A stretch of DNA of 64,000 bases from Fasciola hepatica. Lineage: Eukaryota > Platyhelminthes > Trematoda > Plagiorchiida > Fasciolidae. Shown here one piece after another: positions 48,132 through 62,200 of this stretch; the first letter of the stretch is position 1; every line of letters begins with the position of its first letter. The translations under genes were made by a program, and so were the position numbers. The notes beneath the pieces were generated by a model. The model was given only the letters and a program-made list of their open reading frames with translations, made no database searches and was not told the DNA's origin. Where the stretch lies: NCBI GenBank assembly GCA_948099385.1, contig CANUEZ040000205.1, positions 2,108,001-2,172,000 of the forward strand, given 5' to 3'.

Positions 48132-51100
48132 TTGAAATGCATGGAAGCACTCACTGTACAGCTGTTTCATCATTGTTCGGACTCGACTCATCAGCAGTGC
48201 ACATCGACCGAGCAACCACGGGCACTCCAACAACCGCTGAACCATTGTGAATCGAACAACTTAACAACACAAGGCTATCCGGGATGGCTATCAACGCTTT
48301 GTTCAACATCTACACTACATCATATGTAGCACCCTTCCCAAACTGGCTTCAAATTTGAATGGTAACAACCAGCTTCGCGCACACCGATCCACTCCTATGA
48401 TGGATGACTTCTCTGTAGGGGCCGAAGTACAACCAACGCATTCCCAAATGATAAACCTACACAGCTTCCTTACTATGCATGCAATTGATTAGTAGTAGGA
48501 GATTAGATTAGATTAGATTAGAATAGGTTCGTATAATATGATTGATCATGCAGCTTGAACGCTCAACTGAGCATTGAAATGCATGGAAGCACTCACTGTA
48601 CAGCTGTTTCATCCTTGTTCGGACTCGACTCATCAGCAGTGCACATCGATCGAGCAACCACGGGCACTCCAACAACCGCTGAACCATTGTGGATCGAACA
48701 ACTTAACAACACAAGGCTATCCGGGATGGCTCTCAACGCTTTGTTCAACATCTACACTACATGATTTAGCACCCTTCCCAAAATGGCGTCAAATTTGAAT
48801 GGTAACAACCAGCTTCGCGCACACCGATCCACTCCTATGATGGATGACTTCTCTGTAGGGGCCTAAATTCAACCAACGCATTCCCAAATGAACAACATAC
48901 ACAGCTTCCTTACTATGCATGCAATTGATTAGTAGTGGGAGATTAGATTAGATTAGATTAGATTAGAACAGATTTGTATAATATGATTGATCATGCAGCT
49001 TGAACGCTCAACTGAGCATTGAAATCCATGGGAGCGCTCATTGTACAGCTGTTTCATCATTGTTCGGACTCGTCTCATCAGCAGTGCACATCGACCGAGC
49101 AACCACGGGCACTCCAACAACCGCTGAACCATTGTGAATCGAACAACTTAACAATACAAGGCTATCCGGGATGGCTATCAACGCTTTGTTCAACATCTAC
49201 ACTACATGATATAGCACCCTTCCCAAACTGGCTTCAAATTTGAATGGTAACAACCAGCTTCGCGCACACCGATCGACTCCTATGATGGATGACTTCTCTG
49301 TAGGGGCCTAAGTACAACCAACGCATTCCCAAATGATAAACCTACACAGCTTCCTTACTATGCATGCAATTGATTAGTAGTAGGAGATTCGATTAGATTA
49401 GATTAGATTAGATTAGAATAGATTTGTATAATATGATTGATCATGCAGCTTGAACGCTCAACTGAGCATTGAAATCCATGGAAGCACTCACTGTACAGCT
49501 GTTTCATCCTTGTTCGGATTCGACTCATCAGCAGTGCACATCGACCGAGCAACCACGGGGACTCCAACAACCGCTGAACCATTGTGAATCGAACAACTTA
49601 ACAACACAAGGCTATCCGGGATCGCTATCAACGCTTTGTTCAACATCTACACTACATCATATAGCACCCTTCCCAAACTGGCTTCAAATTTGAATGGTAA
49701 CAACCAGCTTCACGCACACCGATCAACTCCTATGATGGATGACTTCTCTGTAGGGGCTTATAAATTCAACCAACGCATTCCCAAATGAACAACCTACACA
49801 GCTTCCTTACTATGCATGCAATTGATTAGTAGTAGGAGATTAGATTAGATTTGTATAATATGATTGATCGTGCTGCTTGAACTCTCAACTGAGCATTGAA
49901 ATCCATGGAAGCACTCACTGTACAGCTGTTTCATCATTGTTCGGACTCGACTCATCAGCAGTGCACATCGACCGAGCAACCACGGGGACTCAAACAACCG
50001 CTGAACCATTGTGAATCGAACAACTTAACAACACAAGGCTATCCGGGATGCCTATCAACGCTTTGTTCAACATCTACACTACATGATATAGCACCCTTCC
50101 CAAACTGGCTTCAAATCTGAATGGTAACAACCAGCTTCGCGCACACCGATCCACTCCTATGATGGATGACTTCTCTGTAGGGGCCTAAGTACAACCAACG
50201 CATTCTCTAATGATAAACCAACACAGCTTCCTTACTATGTATGCAATTGATTAGTAGTGGGAGATTAGATTAGATTAGAATAGATTAGATTAGATTTGTA
50301 TAATATGATTGATCATGCAGCTTGAACGCTCAACTGAGCATTGAAATCCATGGAAGCACTCAGTGTACAGCTGTTTCATCCTTGTTCGGACTCGACTCAT
50401 CAGCAGTGCACATCGACCGAGCAACCACGGGGACTCCAACAACCGCTGAACCATTGTGAATCGAACAACTTAACAACACAAGGCTATCCGGGATGCCTAT
50501 CAACGCTTTGTTCAACATCTACACTACATGATATAGCACCCTTCCCAAACTGGCTTCAAATTTGAATGGTAACAACCAGCTTCGCGCACACCGATCCACT
50601 CCTATGATGGATGACTTCTCTGTAGGGGCCTAAGTACAACCAACGCATTCCCAAATGATAAACCTACACAGCTTCCTTACTATGCATTCAATTGATTAGT
50701 AGTAGGAGATTAGATTAGATTAGATTAGAATAGATTTGTATAATATGATTGATCATGCAGCTTGAACGCTCAACTGAGCATTGAAATCCATGGAAACACT
50801 CAGTGTACAGCTTTTTCATCCTTGTTCGGACTCGACTCATCAGCAGTGCACATCGACCGAGCAACCACGGGGACTCCAACAACCGCTGAACCATTGTGAA
50901 TCGAACAACTCAACAATACAAGGCTATCCGGGATGGCTATCAACGCTTTGTTCAACATCTACACTACATCATATAGCACCCTTCCCAAACTGGCTTCAAA
51001 TTTGAATGGTAACAACCAGCTTCGCGCACACCGATCGACTCCTATGATGGATGAATTCTCTGTACGGGCCTAAGTACAACCAACGCATTCCCAAATGATA

Positions 51101-54100
51101 AACCTACACAGCTTCCTTACTATGCATGCAATTGATTAGTAGTAGGAGATTAGATAAGATTAGATTAGATTAGATTAGATTAGATTTGTGTAATATGTTT
51201 GATCATGCAGCTTGAACGCTCAACTGAGCATTGAAATCCATGGAAGCACTCACTGTTCAGCTGTTTCATCCTTGTTCGGACTCGACTCATCAGCAGTGCA
51301 CATCGACCGAGCAACCACGGGGACTCCAACAACCGCTGAACCATTGTGAATCGAACAACTTAACAACACAAGGCTATCCGGGATGGCTATCAACGCTCTG
51401 TTCAACATCTACACTACATCATATAGCACCCTTCCCAAACTGGCTTCAAATTTGAATGGTAACAACCAGCTTCGCGCACACCGATCAACTCCTATGATGG
51501 ATGACTTCTCTGTAGGGGCCTAAGTACAACCAACGCATTCCCAAATGATAAACCTACACAGCATCCTTACTATGCATGCAATTGATTAGTAGTAGGAGAT
51601 TAGATTAGATTAGATTAGAATAGGTTTGTATAATATGATTGATCATGCAGCTTGAACGCTCAACTGAGCATTGAAATCCATGGGTGCGCTAATTGTACAG
51701 CTGTTTCATCCTTGTTCGGACTCGACTCATCAGCAGTGCACATCGACCGAGCAACCACGGGCACTCCAACAACCGCTGAACCATTGTGAATCGAACAACT
51801 TAACAACACAAGGCTATCCGGGATCGCTATCAACGCTTTGTTCAACATCTACACTACATCATATAGCACCCTTCCCAAACTGGCTTCAAATTTGAATGGT
51901 AACAACCAGCTTCACGCACACCGATCAACTCCTATGATGGATGACTTCTCTGTAGGGGCCTAAATTCAACCAACGCATTCCCAAATGATAAACCTACACA
52001 GCTTCCTTACTATGCATGCAATTGATTAGTAGTAGGAGATTAGATTAGATTTGTATAATATGATTGATCGTGCTGCTTGAACGCTCAACTGAGCATTGAA
52101 ATCCATAGGAGCGCTCATTGTACAGATGTTTCATCATTGTTCGGACTCGACTCATCAGCAGTGCACATCGACCGAGCAACCACGGGCACTCCAACAACCG
52201 CTGAACCATTGTGAATCGAACAACTTAACAATACAAGGCTATCCGGGATGGCTATCAACGCTTTGTTCAACATCTACACTACATCATATATAGCACCCTT
52301 CCCAAACTCGCTTCAAATTTGAATGGTAACAACCAGCTTCGCGCACACCGATCGACTCCTATGATGGATGACTTCTCTGTAGGGGCCTAAGTACAACCAA
52401 CGCATTCCCAAATGAACAACCTACACAGCTTCCTTACTATGCATGCAATTGATTAGTAGTAGGAGATTAGATTAGATTAGATTAGATTAGAATAGATTTG
52501 TATAATATGATTGATCATGCAGCTTGAACGCTCAACTGAGCATTGAAATCCATGGAAGCACTCACTGTACAGCTGTTTCATCCTTGGTCGGACTCGACTC
52601 ATCAGCAGTGCACATCGACCGAGCAACCACGGGCACTCCAACAACCGCTGAACCATTGTGAATCGAACAACTTAACAACACAAGGCTATCCGGGATCGCT
52701 ATCAACGCTTTGTTCAACATCTACACTACATGATATAGCACCCTTCCCAAACTGGCTTCAAATTTGAATGGTAACAACCAGCTTCGCGCACACCGATCGA
52801 CTCCTATGATGGATGACTTCTCTGTAGGGGCCTAAATTCAACCAACGCATTCCCAAATGAACAACATACACAGCTTCCTTACTATGCATGCAATTGATTA
52901 GTAGTAGGAGATTAGATTAGATTAGATTAGATTAGAATAGATTTGTATAATATGATTGATCATGCAGCTTGAACGCTCAACTGAGCATTGAAATCCATGG
53001 AAGCACTCAGTGTACAGCTTTTTCATCCTTGTTCGGACTCGTCTCATCAGCAGTGCACATCGACCGAGCAACCACGGGCACTCCAACAACCGCTGAACCA
53101 TTGTGAATCGAACAACTTAACAACACAAGGCTATCCGGGATCGCTATCAACGCTTTGTTCAACTTCTACACTACATGATATAGCACCGTTCCCAAACTGG
53201 CTTCAAATTTGAATGGTAACAACCAGCTTCGCGCACACCGATCGACTCCTATGATGGATGACTTCTCTGTAGGGGCCTACGTACAACCAACGCATTCCCA
53301 AATGATAAACCTACACAGCTTCCTTACTATGCATGCAATTGATTAGTAGTAGGAGATTAGATTAGATTTGTATAATATGATTGATCGTGCTGCTTGAACT
53401 CTCAACTGAGCATTGAAATCCATGGAAGCACTCACTGTACAGCTGTTTCATCCTTGTTCGGACTCGACTCATCAGCAGTGCACATCGACCGAGCAACCAC
53501 GGGGACTCCAACAACCGCTGAACCATTGTGAATCGAACAACTTAACAACACAAGGCTATCCGGGATGGCTATCAACGCATTGTTCAACATCTACACTACA
53601 TCATATGTAGCACCCTTCCCATACTGGCTTCAAATTTCAATGTTAACAACCAGCTTCGCGCACACCGATCGACTCCTATGATGGATGACTTCTGTGTAGG
53701 GGCCTAAGTACAACCAACGCATTCCCAAATGATAAACCTACACAGCTTCCTTACTATGCATGCAATTGATTAGTAGTAGGAGATTAGATTAGATTAGATT
53801 AGATTAGATTAGATTAGATTAGATTTGTATAATATGATTGATCATGCTGCTTGAACGCTCAACTGAGCATTGAAATCCATGGAAGCACTCACTGTACAGC
53901 TGTTTCATCATTGTTCCGACTCGTCTCATCAGCAGTGCACATCGACCGAGCAACCACGGGCACTCCAACAACCGCTGAACCATTGTGAATCGAACAACTT
54001 AACAACACAAGGCTATCCGGGATCGCTATCAACGCTTTGTTCAACATCTACACTACATGATTTAGCACACTTCCCAAACTGGCTTCAAATTTGAATGGTA

Positions 54101-54309
54101 ACAACCAGCTTCGCGCACACCGATCGACTCCTATGATGGATGAATTCTCTGTAGGGGCCTAAGTACAACCAACGCATTCCCAAATGATAAACCTACACAG
54201 CTTCCTTACTATGCATGCAATTGATTAGTAGTAGGAGATTAGATTAGATTAGATTAGAATAGATTTGTATAATATGATTGATCATGCAGCTCGAACGCTC
54301 AACTGAGCA
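48132..54309 (+). repeat. Ordinary monomers with mixed variant classes
   Basis: Fourteen monomers in normal register. Unit 48574 shares CATTGTGGATCG with 45027, 3547 bp upstream. Unit 49469 ends with GGGGCTTATAAATTC (two extra bases near 49757). The linkers preceding 49896, 52096 and 53413 are the short two-unit type. The linker before 53870 has eight units (53782-53821). Unit 51231 follows TTTGTGTAATATG, a disrupted TATA-like box. No higher-order duplication stood out by eye. Confidence 0.7.
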
Positions 54310-56270
54310 TTGAAATCCATGGAAGCACTCACTGTTCAGCTGTTTCATCCTTGTTCGGACTCCTCTCATCAGCAGTGCACATCGACCGAGCAACCACGGG
54401 CACTCCAACAACCGCTGAACCATTGTGAATCGAACAACTTAACAATACAAGGCTATCCGGGATGGCTATCAACGCTTTGTTCAACATCTACAATACATCA
54501 TATAGCACCCTTCACAAACTGGCTTCAAATTTGAATGGTAACAACCAGCTTCGCGCACACCGATCGACTCCTATGATGGATGAATTCTCTGTAGGGGCCG
54601 AAGTACAACGAACGCATTCTCAAATGAACAACATACACAGCTTCCTTACTATGCATGCAATTGATTAGTAGTGGGAGATTAGATTATATTAGATTAGATT
54701 AGAATAGATTTGTATAATTTGATTGATCATGCAGCTTGAACGCTCAACTGAGCATTGAAATCCATGGAAGCACTCACTGTACAGCTGTTTCATCCTTGTT
54801 CGGACTCGACTCATCAGCAGTGCACATCGACCGAGCAACCACGGGCACTCCAACAACCGCTGAACCATTGTGAATCGAACAACTTAACAATACAAGGCTA
54901 TCCGGGATGGCTATCAACGCTTTGTTCAACATCTACAATACATCATATAGCACCCTTCACAAACTGGCTTCAAATTTGAATGGTAACAACCAGCTTCACG
55001 CACACCGATCCACGCCTATGATGGATGACTTCTCTGTAGGGGCCTCAGTACAACCAACGCATTCCCAAATGATAAACCTACACAGCTTCCTTACTATGCA
55101 TGCAATTGATTAGTAGTAGGAGATTAGATAAGTTTAGAATAGATTTGTATAATATGATTGATCATGCTGCTTGAACGCTCAACTGAGCATTGAAATGCAT
55201 GGAAGCACTCACTGTACAGCTGTTTCATCATTGTTCGGACTCGACTCATTAGCAGTGCACATCGACCGAGCAACCACGGGCACTCCAACAACCGCTGAAC
55301 CATTGTGAATCGAACAACCTAACAATACAGACTATCCGGGATGGCTATCAACACTTTGTTCAACATCTACACTACATCATATAGCACCCTTCCCAAACTG
55401 GCTTCAAATTTGAATGGTAACAACCAGCTTCGCGCACACCGATCGACTCCTATGATGGATGACTTCTCTGTAGGGGCCTAAATTCAACCAACGCATTCCC
55501 AAATGATAAACCTACACAGCTTCCTTACTATGCATGCAATTGATTAGTAGTAGGTGATTAGATTAGATTAGATAAAATTAGATTAGATTTGTATAATATG
55601 ATTGATCGTGCTGCTTGAACGCTCAACTGAGCATTGAAATGCATGGAAGCACTCACTGTACAGCTGTTTCATCCTTGTTCGGACTCGACTCATCAGTAGT
55701 GCACATCGATCGAGCAACCACGGGGACTCCAACAACCGCTGAACCATTGTGAATCGAACAACTTAACAACACAAGGCTATCCGGGATGGCTATCAACGCT
55801 TTGTTCAACATCTACACTACATGATATAGCACCGTTCCCAAACTGGCTTCAAATTTGAATGGTAACAACCAGCTTCGCGCACACCGATCCACTCCTATGA
55901 TGGATGACTTCTCTGTAGGGGCCTAAGTACAACCAACGCATTCCCAAATGAACAACCTACACAGCTTCCTTACTATGCATGCAATTGATTAGTAGTAGGA
56001 GATTAGATTAGATTAGATTAGATTAGAATAGATTTGTATAATATGATTGATCATGCAGCTCGAACGCTCAACTGAGCATTGAAATCCATGGAAGCACTCA
56101 CTGTTCAGCTGTTTCATCCTTGTTCGGACTCCTCTCATCAGCAGTGCACATCGACCGAGCAACCACGGGCACTCCAACAACCGCTGAACCATTGTGAATC
56201 GAACAACTTAACAATACAAGGCTATCCGGGATGGCTATCAACGCTTTGTTCAACATCTACACTACATCAT
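54290..56270 (+). repeat. Adjacent 445-bp and spaced 1769-bp duplicates
   Basis: Units 54310 and 54755 share ACAATACAAGG, CTACAATACATCATATAG and CCTTCACAAAC at a 445-bp offset. Unit 54310 also shares CAGCTCGAACGC and GGACTCCTCTCATC with unit 56079 at 1769 bp. The unit between, 55190, has lost two bases (ACAATACAGACTATCC in place of ACAATACAAGGCTATCC). It also carries CATTAGCAG, a stop in the common frame, and a degenerate linker GATTAGATAAGTTTAG. Confidence 0.7.
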
Positions 56271-59200
56271 ATAGCACCCTTCCCAAACTGGCTTCAAATT
56301 TGAATGGTAACAACCAGCTTCGCGCACACCGATCCACTCCTATGATGGATGACTTCTCTGTAGGGGCCTAAGTACAACCAACGCATTCCCAAATGAACAA
56401 CATACACAGCTTCCTTACTATGCATGCAATTGATTAGTAGTAGGTGATTAGATTAGATTAGATTAGATTAGAATAGATTTGTATAATATAATTGATCGTG
56501 CTGCTTGAACGCTCAACTGAGCATTGAAATCCATGGAAGCACTCACTGTACAGCTGTTTCATCCTTGTTCGGACTCGACTAATCAGCTGTGCACAGCGAC
56601 CGAGCAACCACGGGGACTCCAACAACCGCTGAACCATTGTGAATCGAACAACTTAACAACACAAGGCTATCCGGGATCGCTATCAACGCTTTGTTCAACA
56701 TCTACACTACATCATATGTAGCACCCTTCACAAACTGGCTTCAAATTTGAATGGTAACAACCAGCTTCGCGCACACCGATCCACTCCTATGATGGATGAC
56801 TTCTCTGTAGGGGCCTAAGTACAACCAACGCATTCCCAAATGATAAACCTACACAGCTTCCTTACTATGCATGCAATTGATTAGTAGTAGGAGATTAGAT
56901 TAGATTAGATTAGATTAGAATAGATTTGTATAATATGATTGATCATGCAGCTTGAACGCTCAACTGAGCATTGAAATCCATGGAAGCACTCAGTGTACAG
57001 CTGTTTCATCCTTGTTTGGACTCGACTCATCAGCAGTGCACATCGACCGAGCAACCACGGGCACTCCAACAACCGCTGAACCATTGTGAATCGAACAACT
57101 TAACAGTACAAGGCTATCCGGGATCGCTATCAACGCTTTGTTCAACATCTACACTACATCATATATAGCACCGTTCCCAAACTGGCTTCAAATTTGAATG
57201 GTAACAACCAGCTTCGCGCACACCGATCGACTCCTATGATGGATGACTTCTCTGTAGGGGCCTACGTACAACCAACGCATTCCCAAATGATAAACCTACA
57301 CAGCTTCCTTACTATGCATGCAATTGATTAGTAGTAGGAGATTAGATTAGATTAGATTAGAATAGGTTTGTATAATATGATTGATCATGCAGCTTGAACG
57401 CTCAACTGAGCATTGAAATGCATGGAAGCACTCACTGTACAGCTGTTTCATCATTGTTCGGACTCGACTCATCAGCAGTGCACATCGACCGAGAAACCAC
57501 GGGGACTCCAACAACCGCTGAACCATTGTGAATCGAACAACTTAACAACACAAGGCTATCCGGGATGGCTATCAACGCTTTGTTCAACATCTACACTACA
57601 TGATATAGCACCGTTCCCAAACTGGCTTCAAATTTGAATGGTAACAACCAGCTTCGCGCACACCGATCGACTCCTATGATGGATGACTTCTCTGTAGGGG
57701 CCTAAGTACAACCAACGCATTCCCAAATGAACAACCTACACAGCTTCCTTACTATGCATGCAATTGATTAGTAGTAGGAGATTAGATTAGATTAGATTAG
57801 ATTAGATTAGATTAGATTTGTATAATATGATTGATCATGCAGCTTGAACGCTCAACTGAGCATTGAAATGCATGGAAGCACTCACTGTACAGCTGTTTCA
57901 TCCTTGTTCGGACTCGACTCATCAGCAGTGCACATCGACCGAGCAACCACGGGCACTCCAACAACCGCTGAACCATTGTGAATCGAACAACGTAACAATA
58001 CAAGGCTATCCGGGATGGCTATCAACGCTTTGTTCAACATCTACACTACATCATATAGCACCCTTCCCAAACTGGCTTCAAATTTGAATGGTAACAACCA
58101 GCTTCGCGCACACAGATCCACTCCTATGATGGATGACTTCTCTGTACGGGCCTAAGTAAAACCAACACATTCCCAAATGATAAACCTACACAGCTTCCTT
58201 ACTATGCATGCAATTGATTAGTAGTGGGAGATTAGATTAGATTAGATTAGATTAGATTAGAATAGATTTGTATAATATGATTGATCATGCAGCTTGAACG
58301 CTCAACTGAGCATTGAAATCCATGGGAGCGCTCATTGTACAGCTGTTTCATCCTTGTTCGGACTCGACTCATCAGCAGTGCACATCGACCGAGCAACAAC
58401 GGGCACTCCAACAACCGCTGAACCATTGTGAATCGAACAACTTAACAACACAAGGCTATCCGGGATCGCTATCAACGCTTTGTTCAACATCTACACTACA
58501 TCATATAGCACCCTTCCCAAACTGGCTTCAAATTTGAATGGTAACAACCAGCTTCACGCACACCGATCCACTCCTATGATGGATGACTTCTCTGTAGGGG
58601 CCTAAATTCAACCAACGCATTCCCAAATGAACAACCTACACGGCTTCCTTACTATGAATGCAATTGATTAGTAGTACGAGATTAGATTAGATTTGTATAA
58701 TATGATTGATCGTGCTGCTTGAACTCTCAACTGAGCATTGAAATCCATGGAAGCACTCACTGTTCAGCTGTTTCATCCTTGTTCGGACTCGACTCATCAG
58801 CAGTGCCCATCGACCGAGCAACCACGGGGACTCCAACAACCGCTGAACCATTGTGAATCGAACAACTTAACAACACAAGGCTATCCGGGATGGCTATCAA
58901 CGCTTTGTTCAACATCTACACTACATCATATATAGCACCCTTCCCAAACTGGCTTCAAATTTGAATGGTAACAACCAGCTTCGCGCACACCGATCCACTC
59001 CTATGATGGATGACTTCTGTGTAGGGGCAAAAGTACAACCAACGCATTCCCAAATGATAAACCTACACAGCTTCCTAACTATGCATGCAATTGATTAGTA
59101 GTACGAGATTAGATTAGATTAGATTAGATTAGATTAGATTTGTATAATATGATTGATCATGCAGCTTGAACGCTCAACTGAGCATTGAAATCCATGGAAG

Positions 59201-62200
59201 CACTCACTGTACAGCTGTTTCATCCTTGTTCGGACTCGACTCATCAGCAGTGCACATCGACCGAGCAACCACGGGCACTCCAACAACCGCTGAACCATTG
59301 TGAATCGAACAACTTAACAACACAAGGCTATCCGGGATGGCTATCAACGCTTTGTTCAACATCTACACTACATCATATAGCACCCTTCCCAAACTGGCTT
59401 CAAATTTGTATGGTAACAACCAGCTTCGCGCACACCGATCCACTCCTATGATGGATGACTTCTCTGTAGGGGCCTAAATTCAACCAACGCATTCCCAAAT
59501 GAACAACATACACAGCTTCCTTACTATGCATGCAATTGATTAGTAGTAGGAGATTAGATTAGATTAGATTAGAATAGATTTGTATAATATGATTGATCAT
59601 GCAGCTTGAACGCTCAACTGAGCATTGAAATCCATGGAAGCACTCATTGTACAGCTGTTTCATCCTTGTTCGGACTCGACTCATCAGCAGTGCACATCGA
59701 CCGAGCAACCACGGGCACTCCAACAACCGCTGAACCATTGTGAATCGAACAACTTAACAACACAAGGCTATCCGGGATGGCTATCAACGCTTTGTTCAAC
59801 ATCTACACTACATCATATAGCACCCTTCCCAAACTGGCTTCAAATTTGAATGGTAACAACCAGCTTCGCGCACACCGATCGACTCCTATGATGGATGACT
59901 TCTCTGTAGGGGCCTACGTACAACCAACGCATTCCCAAATGATAAACCTACACAGCTTCCTTACTATGCATGCAATTGATTAGTAGTAGGTGATTAGATT
60001 AGATTAGATTAGATTAGAATAGATTTGTATAATATGATTGATCATGCAGCTTGAACGCTCAACTGAGCATTGAAATCCATGGAAGCACTCACTGTACAGC
60101 TGTTTCATCCTTGTTCGGACTCGACTCATCAGCAGTGCACATCGACCGAGCAACCACGGGCACTCCAACAACCGCTGAACCATTGTGAATCGAACAACTT
60201 AACAACACAAGGCTATCCGGGATGGCTATCAACGCTTTGTTCAACATCTACACTACATCATATAGCACCCTTCCCAAACTGGCTTCAAATTTGAATGGTA
60301 ACAACCAGCTTCGCGCACACCGATCCACTCCTATGATGGATGACTTCTCTGTAGGGGCCTAAATTCAACCAACGCATTCCCAAATGAACAACATACACAG
60401 CTTCCTTACTATGCATGCAATTGATTAGTAGTAGGAGATTCGATTATATTAGATTAGATTAGATTAGAATAGATTTGTATAATATGATTGATCATGCAGC
60501 TTGAACGCTCAACTGAGCATTGAAATCCATGGGAGCGCTCATTGTACAGCTGTTTCATCATTGTTCGGACTCGACTCATCAGCAGTGCACATCGACCGAG
60601 CAACCACGGGCACTCCAACAACCGCTGAACCATTGTGAATCGAACAACTTAACAACACAAGGCTATCCGGGAACGCTATCAACGCTTTGTTCAACATCTA
60701 CACTACATGATATAGCACCCTTCCCAAACTGGCTTCAAATTTGAATGGTAACAACCAGCTTCGCGCACACCGATCCACTCCTATGATGGATGACTTCTCT
60801 GTACGGGCCTAAGTACAACCAACACATTCCCAAATGATAAACCTAAACAGCTTCCTTACTATGCATGCAATTGATTAGTAGTGGGAGATTAGATTAGATT
60901 AGATTAGATTAGAATAGATTTGTATAATATGATTGATCATGCAGCTTGAACGCTGAACTGAGCATTGAAATGCATGGAAGCACTCACTGTACAGCTGTTT
61001 CATCCTTGTTCGGACTCGACTCATCAGCAGTGCCCATCGACCGAGCAACCACGGGCACTCCAACAACCGCTGAACCATTGTGAATCGAACAACTTAACAA
61101 CACAAGGCTATCCGGGATCGCTATCAACGCTTTGTTCAACATCTACACTACATGATATAGCACCCTTCACAAACTGGCTTCAAATTTGAATGGTAACAAC
61201 CAGCTTCACGCACACCGATCCACTCCTATGATGGATGAATTCTCTGTAGGGGCCTAAGTACAACCAACGCATTCCCAAATGAACAACCTACACGGCTTCC
61301 TTACTATGCATGCAATTGATTAGTAGTAGGAGATTAGATTAGATTTGTATAATATGATTGATCGTGCTGCTTGAACTTTCAACTGAGCATTGAAATCCAT
61401 GGAAGCACTCACTGTTCAGCTGTTTCATCCTTGTTCGGACTCGTTCATCAGCAGTGCCCATCGACCGAGCAACCACGGGCACTCCAACAACCGCTGAACC
61501 ATTGTGAATCGAACAACTTAACAACACAAGGCTATCCGGGATGGCTATCAACGCTTTGTTCAACATCTACACTACATGATTTAGCACCCTTCCCAAACTG
61601 GCTTCAAATTTGAATGGTAACAACCAGCTTCGCGCACACCGATCCACTCCTATGATGGATGACTTCTCTGTAGGGGCCTAAGTACAACCAACGCATTCTC
61701 TAATGATAAACCTACACAGCTTCCTTACTATGCATGCAATTGTTTAGTATTACGAGATTAGATTAGATTAGATTAGATTAGATTAGATTTGTATAATATG
61801 ATTGATCATGCAGCTTGAACGCTGAACTGAGCATTGAAATGCATGGAAGCACTCACTGTACAGCTGTTTCATCCTTGTTCGGACTCGACTCATCAGCAGT
61901 GCACATCGATCGAGTAACCACGGGGACTCCAACAACCGCTGAACCATTGTGAATCGAACAACTTAACAACACAAGGCTATCCGGGATCGCTATCAACGCT
62001 TTGTTCAACATCTACACTACATCATATAGCACACTTCCCAAACTGGCTTCAAATTTGAATGGTAACAACCAGCTTCGCGCACACCGATCCACTCCTATGA
62101 TGGATGACTTCTCTGTAGGGGTTTAAGTACAACCAACGCATTCCCAAATGAACAACCTACACAGCTTCCTTACTATGCATGCAATTGATTAGTAGTAGGA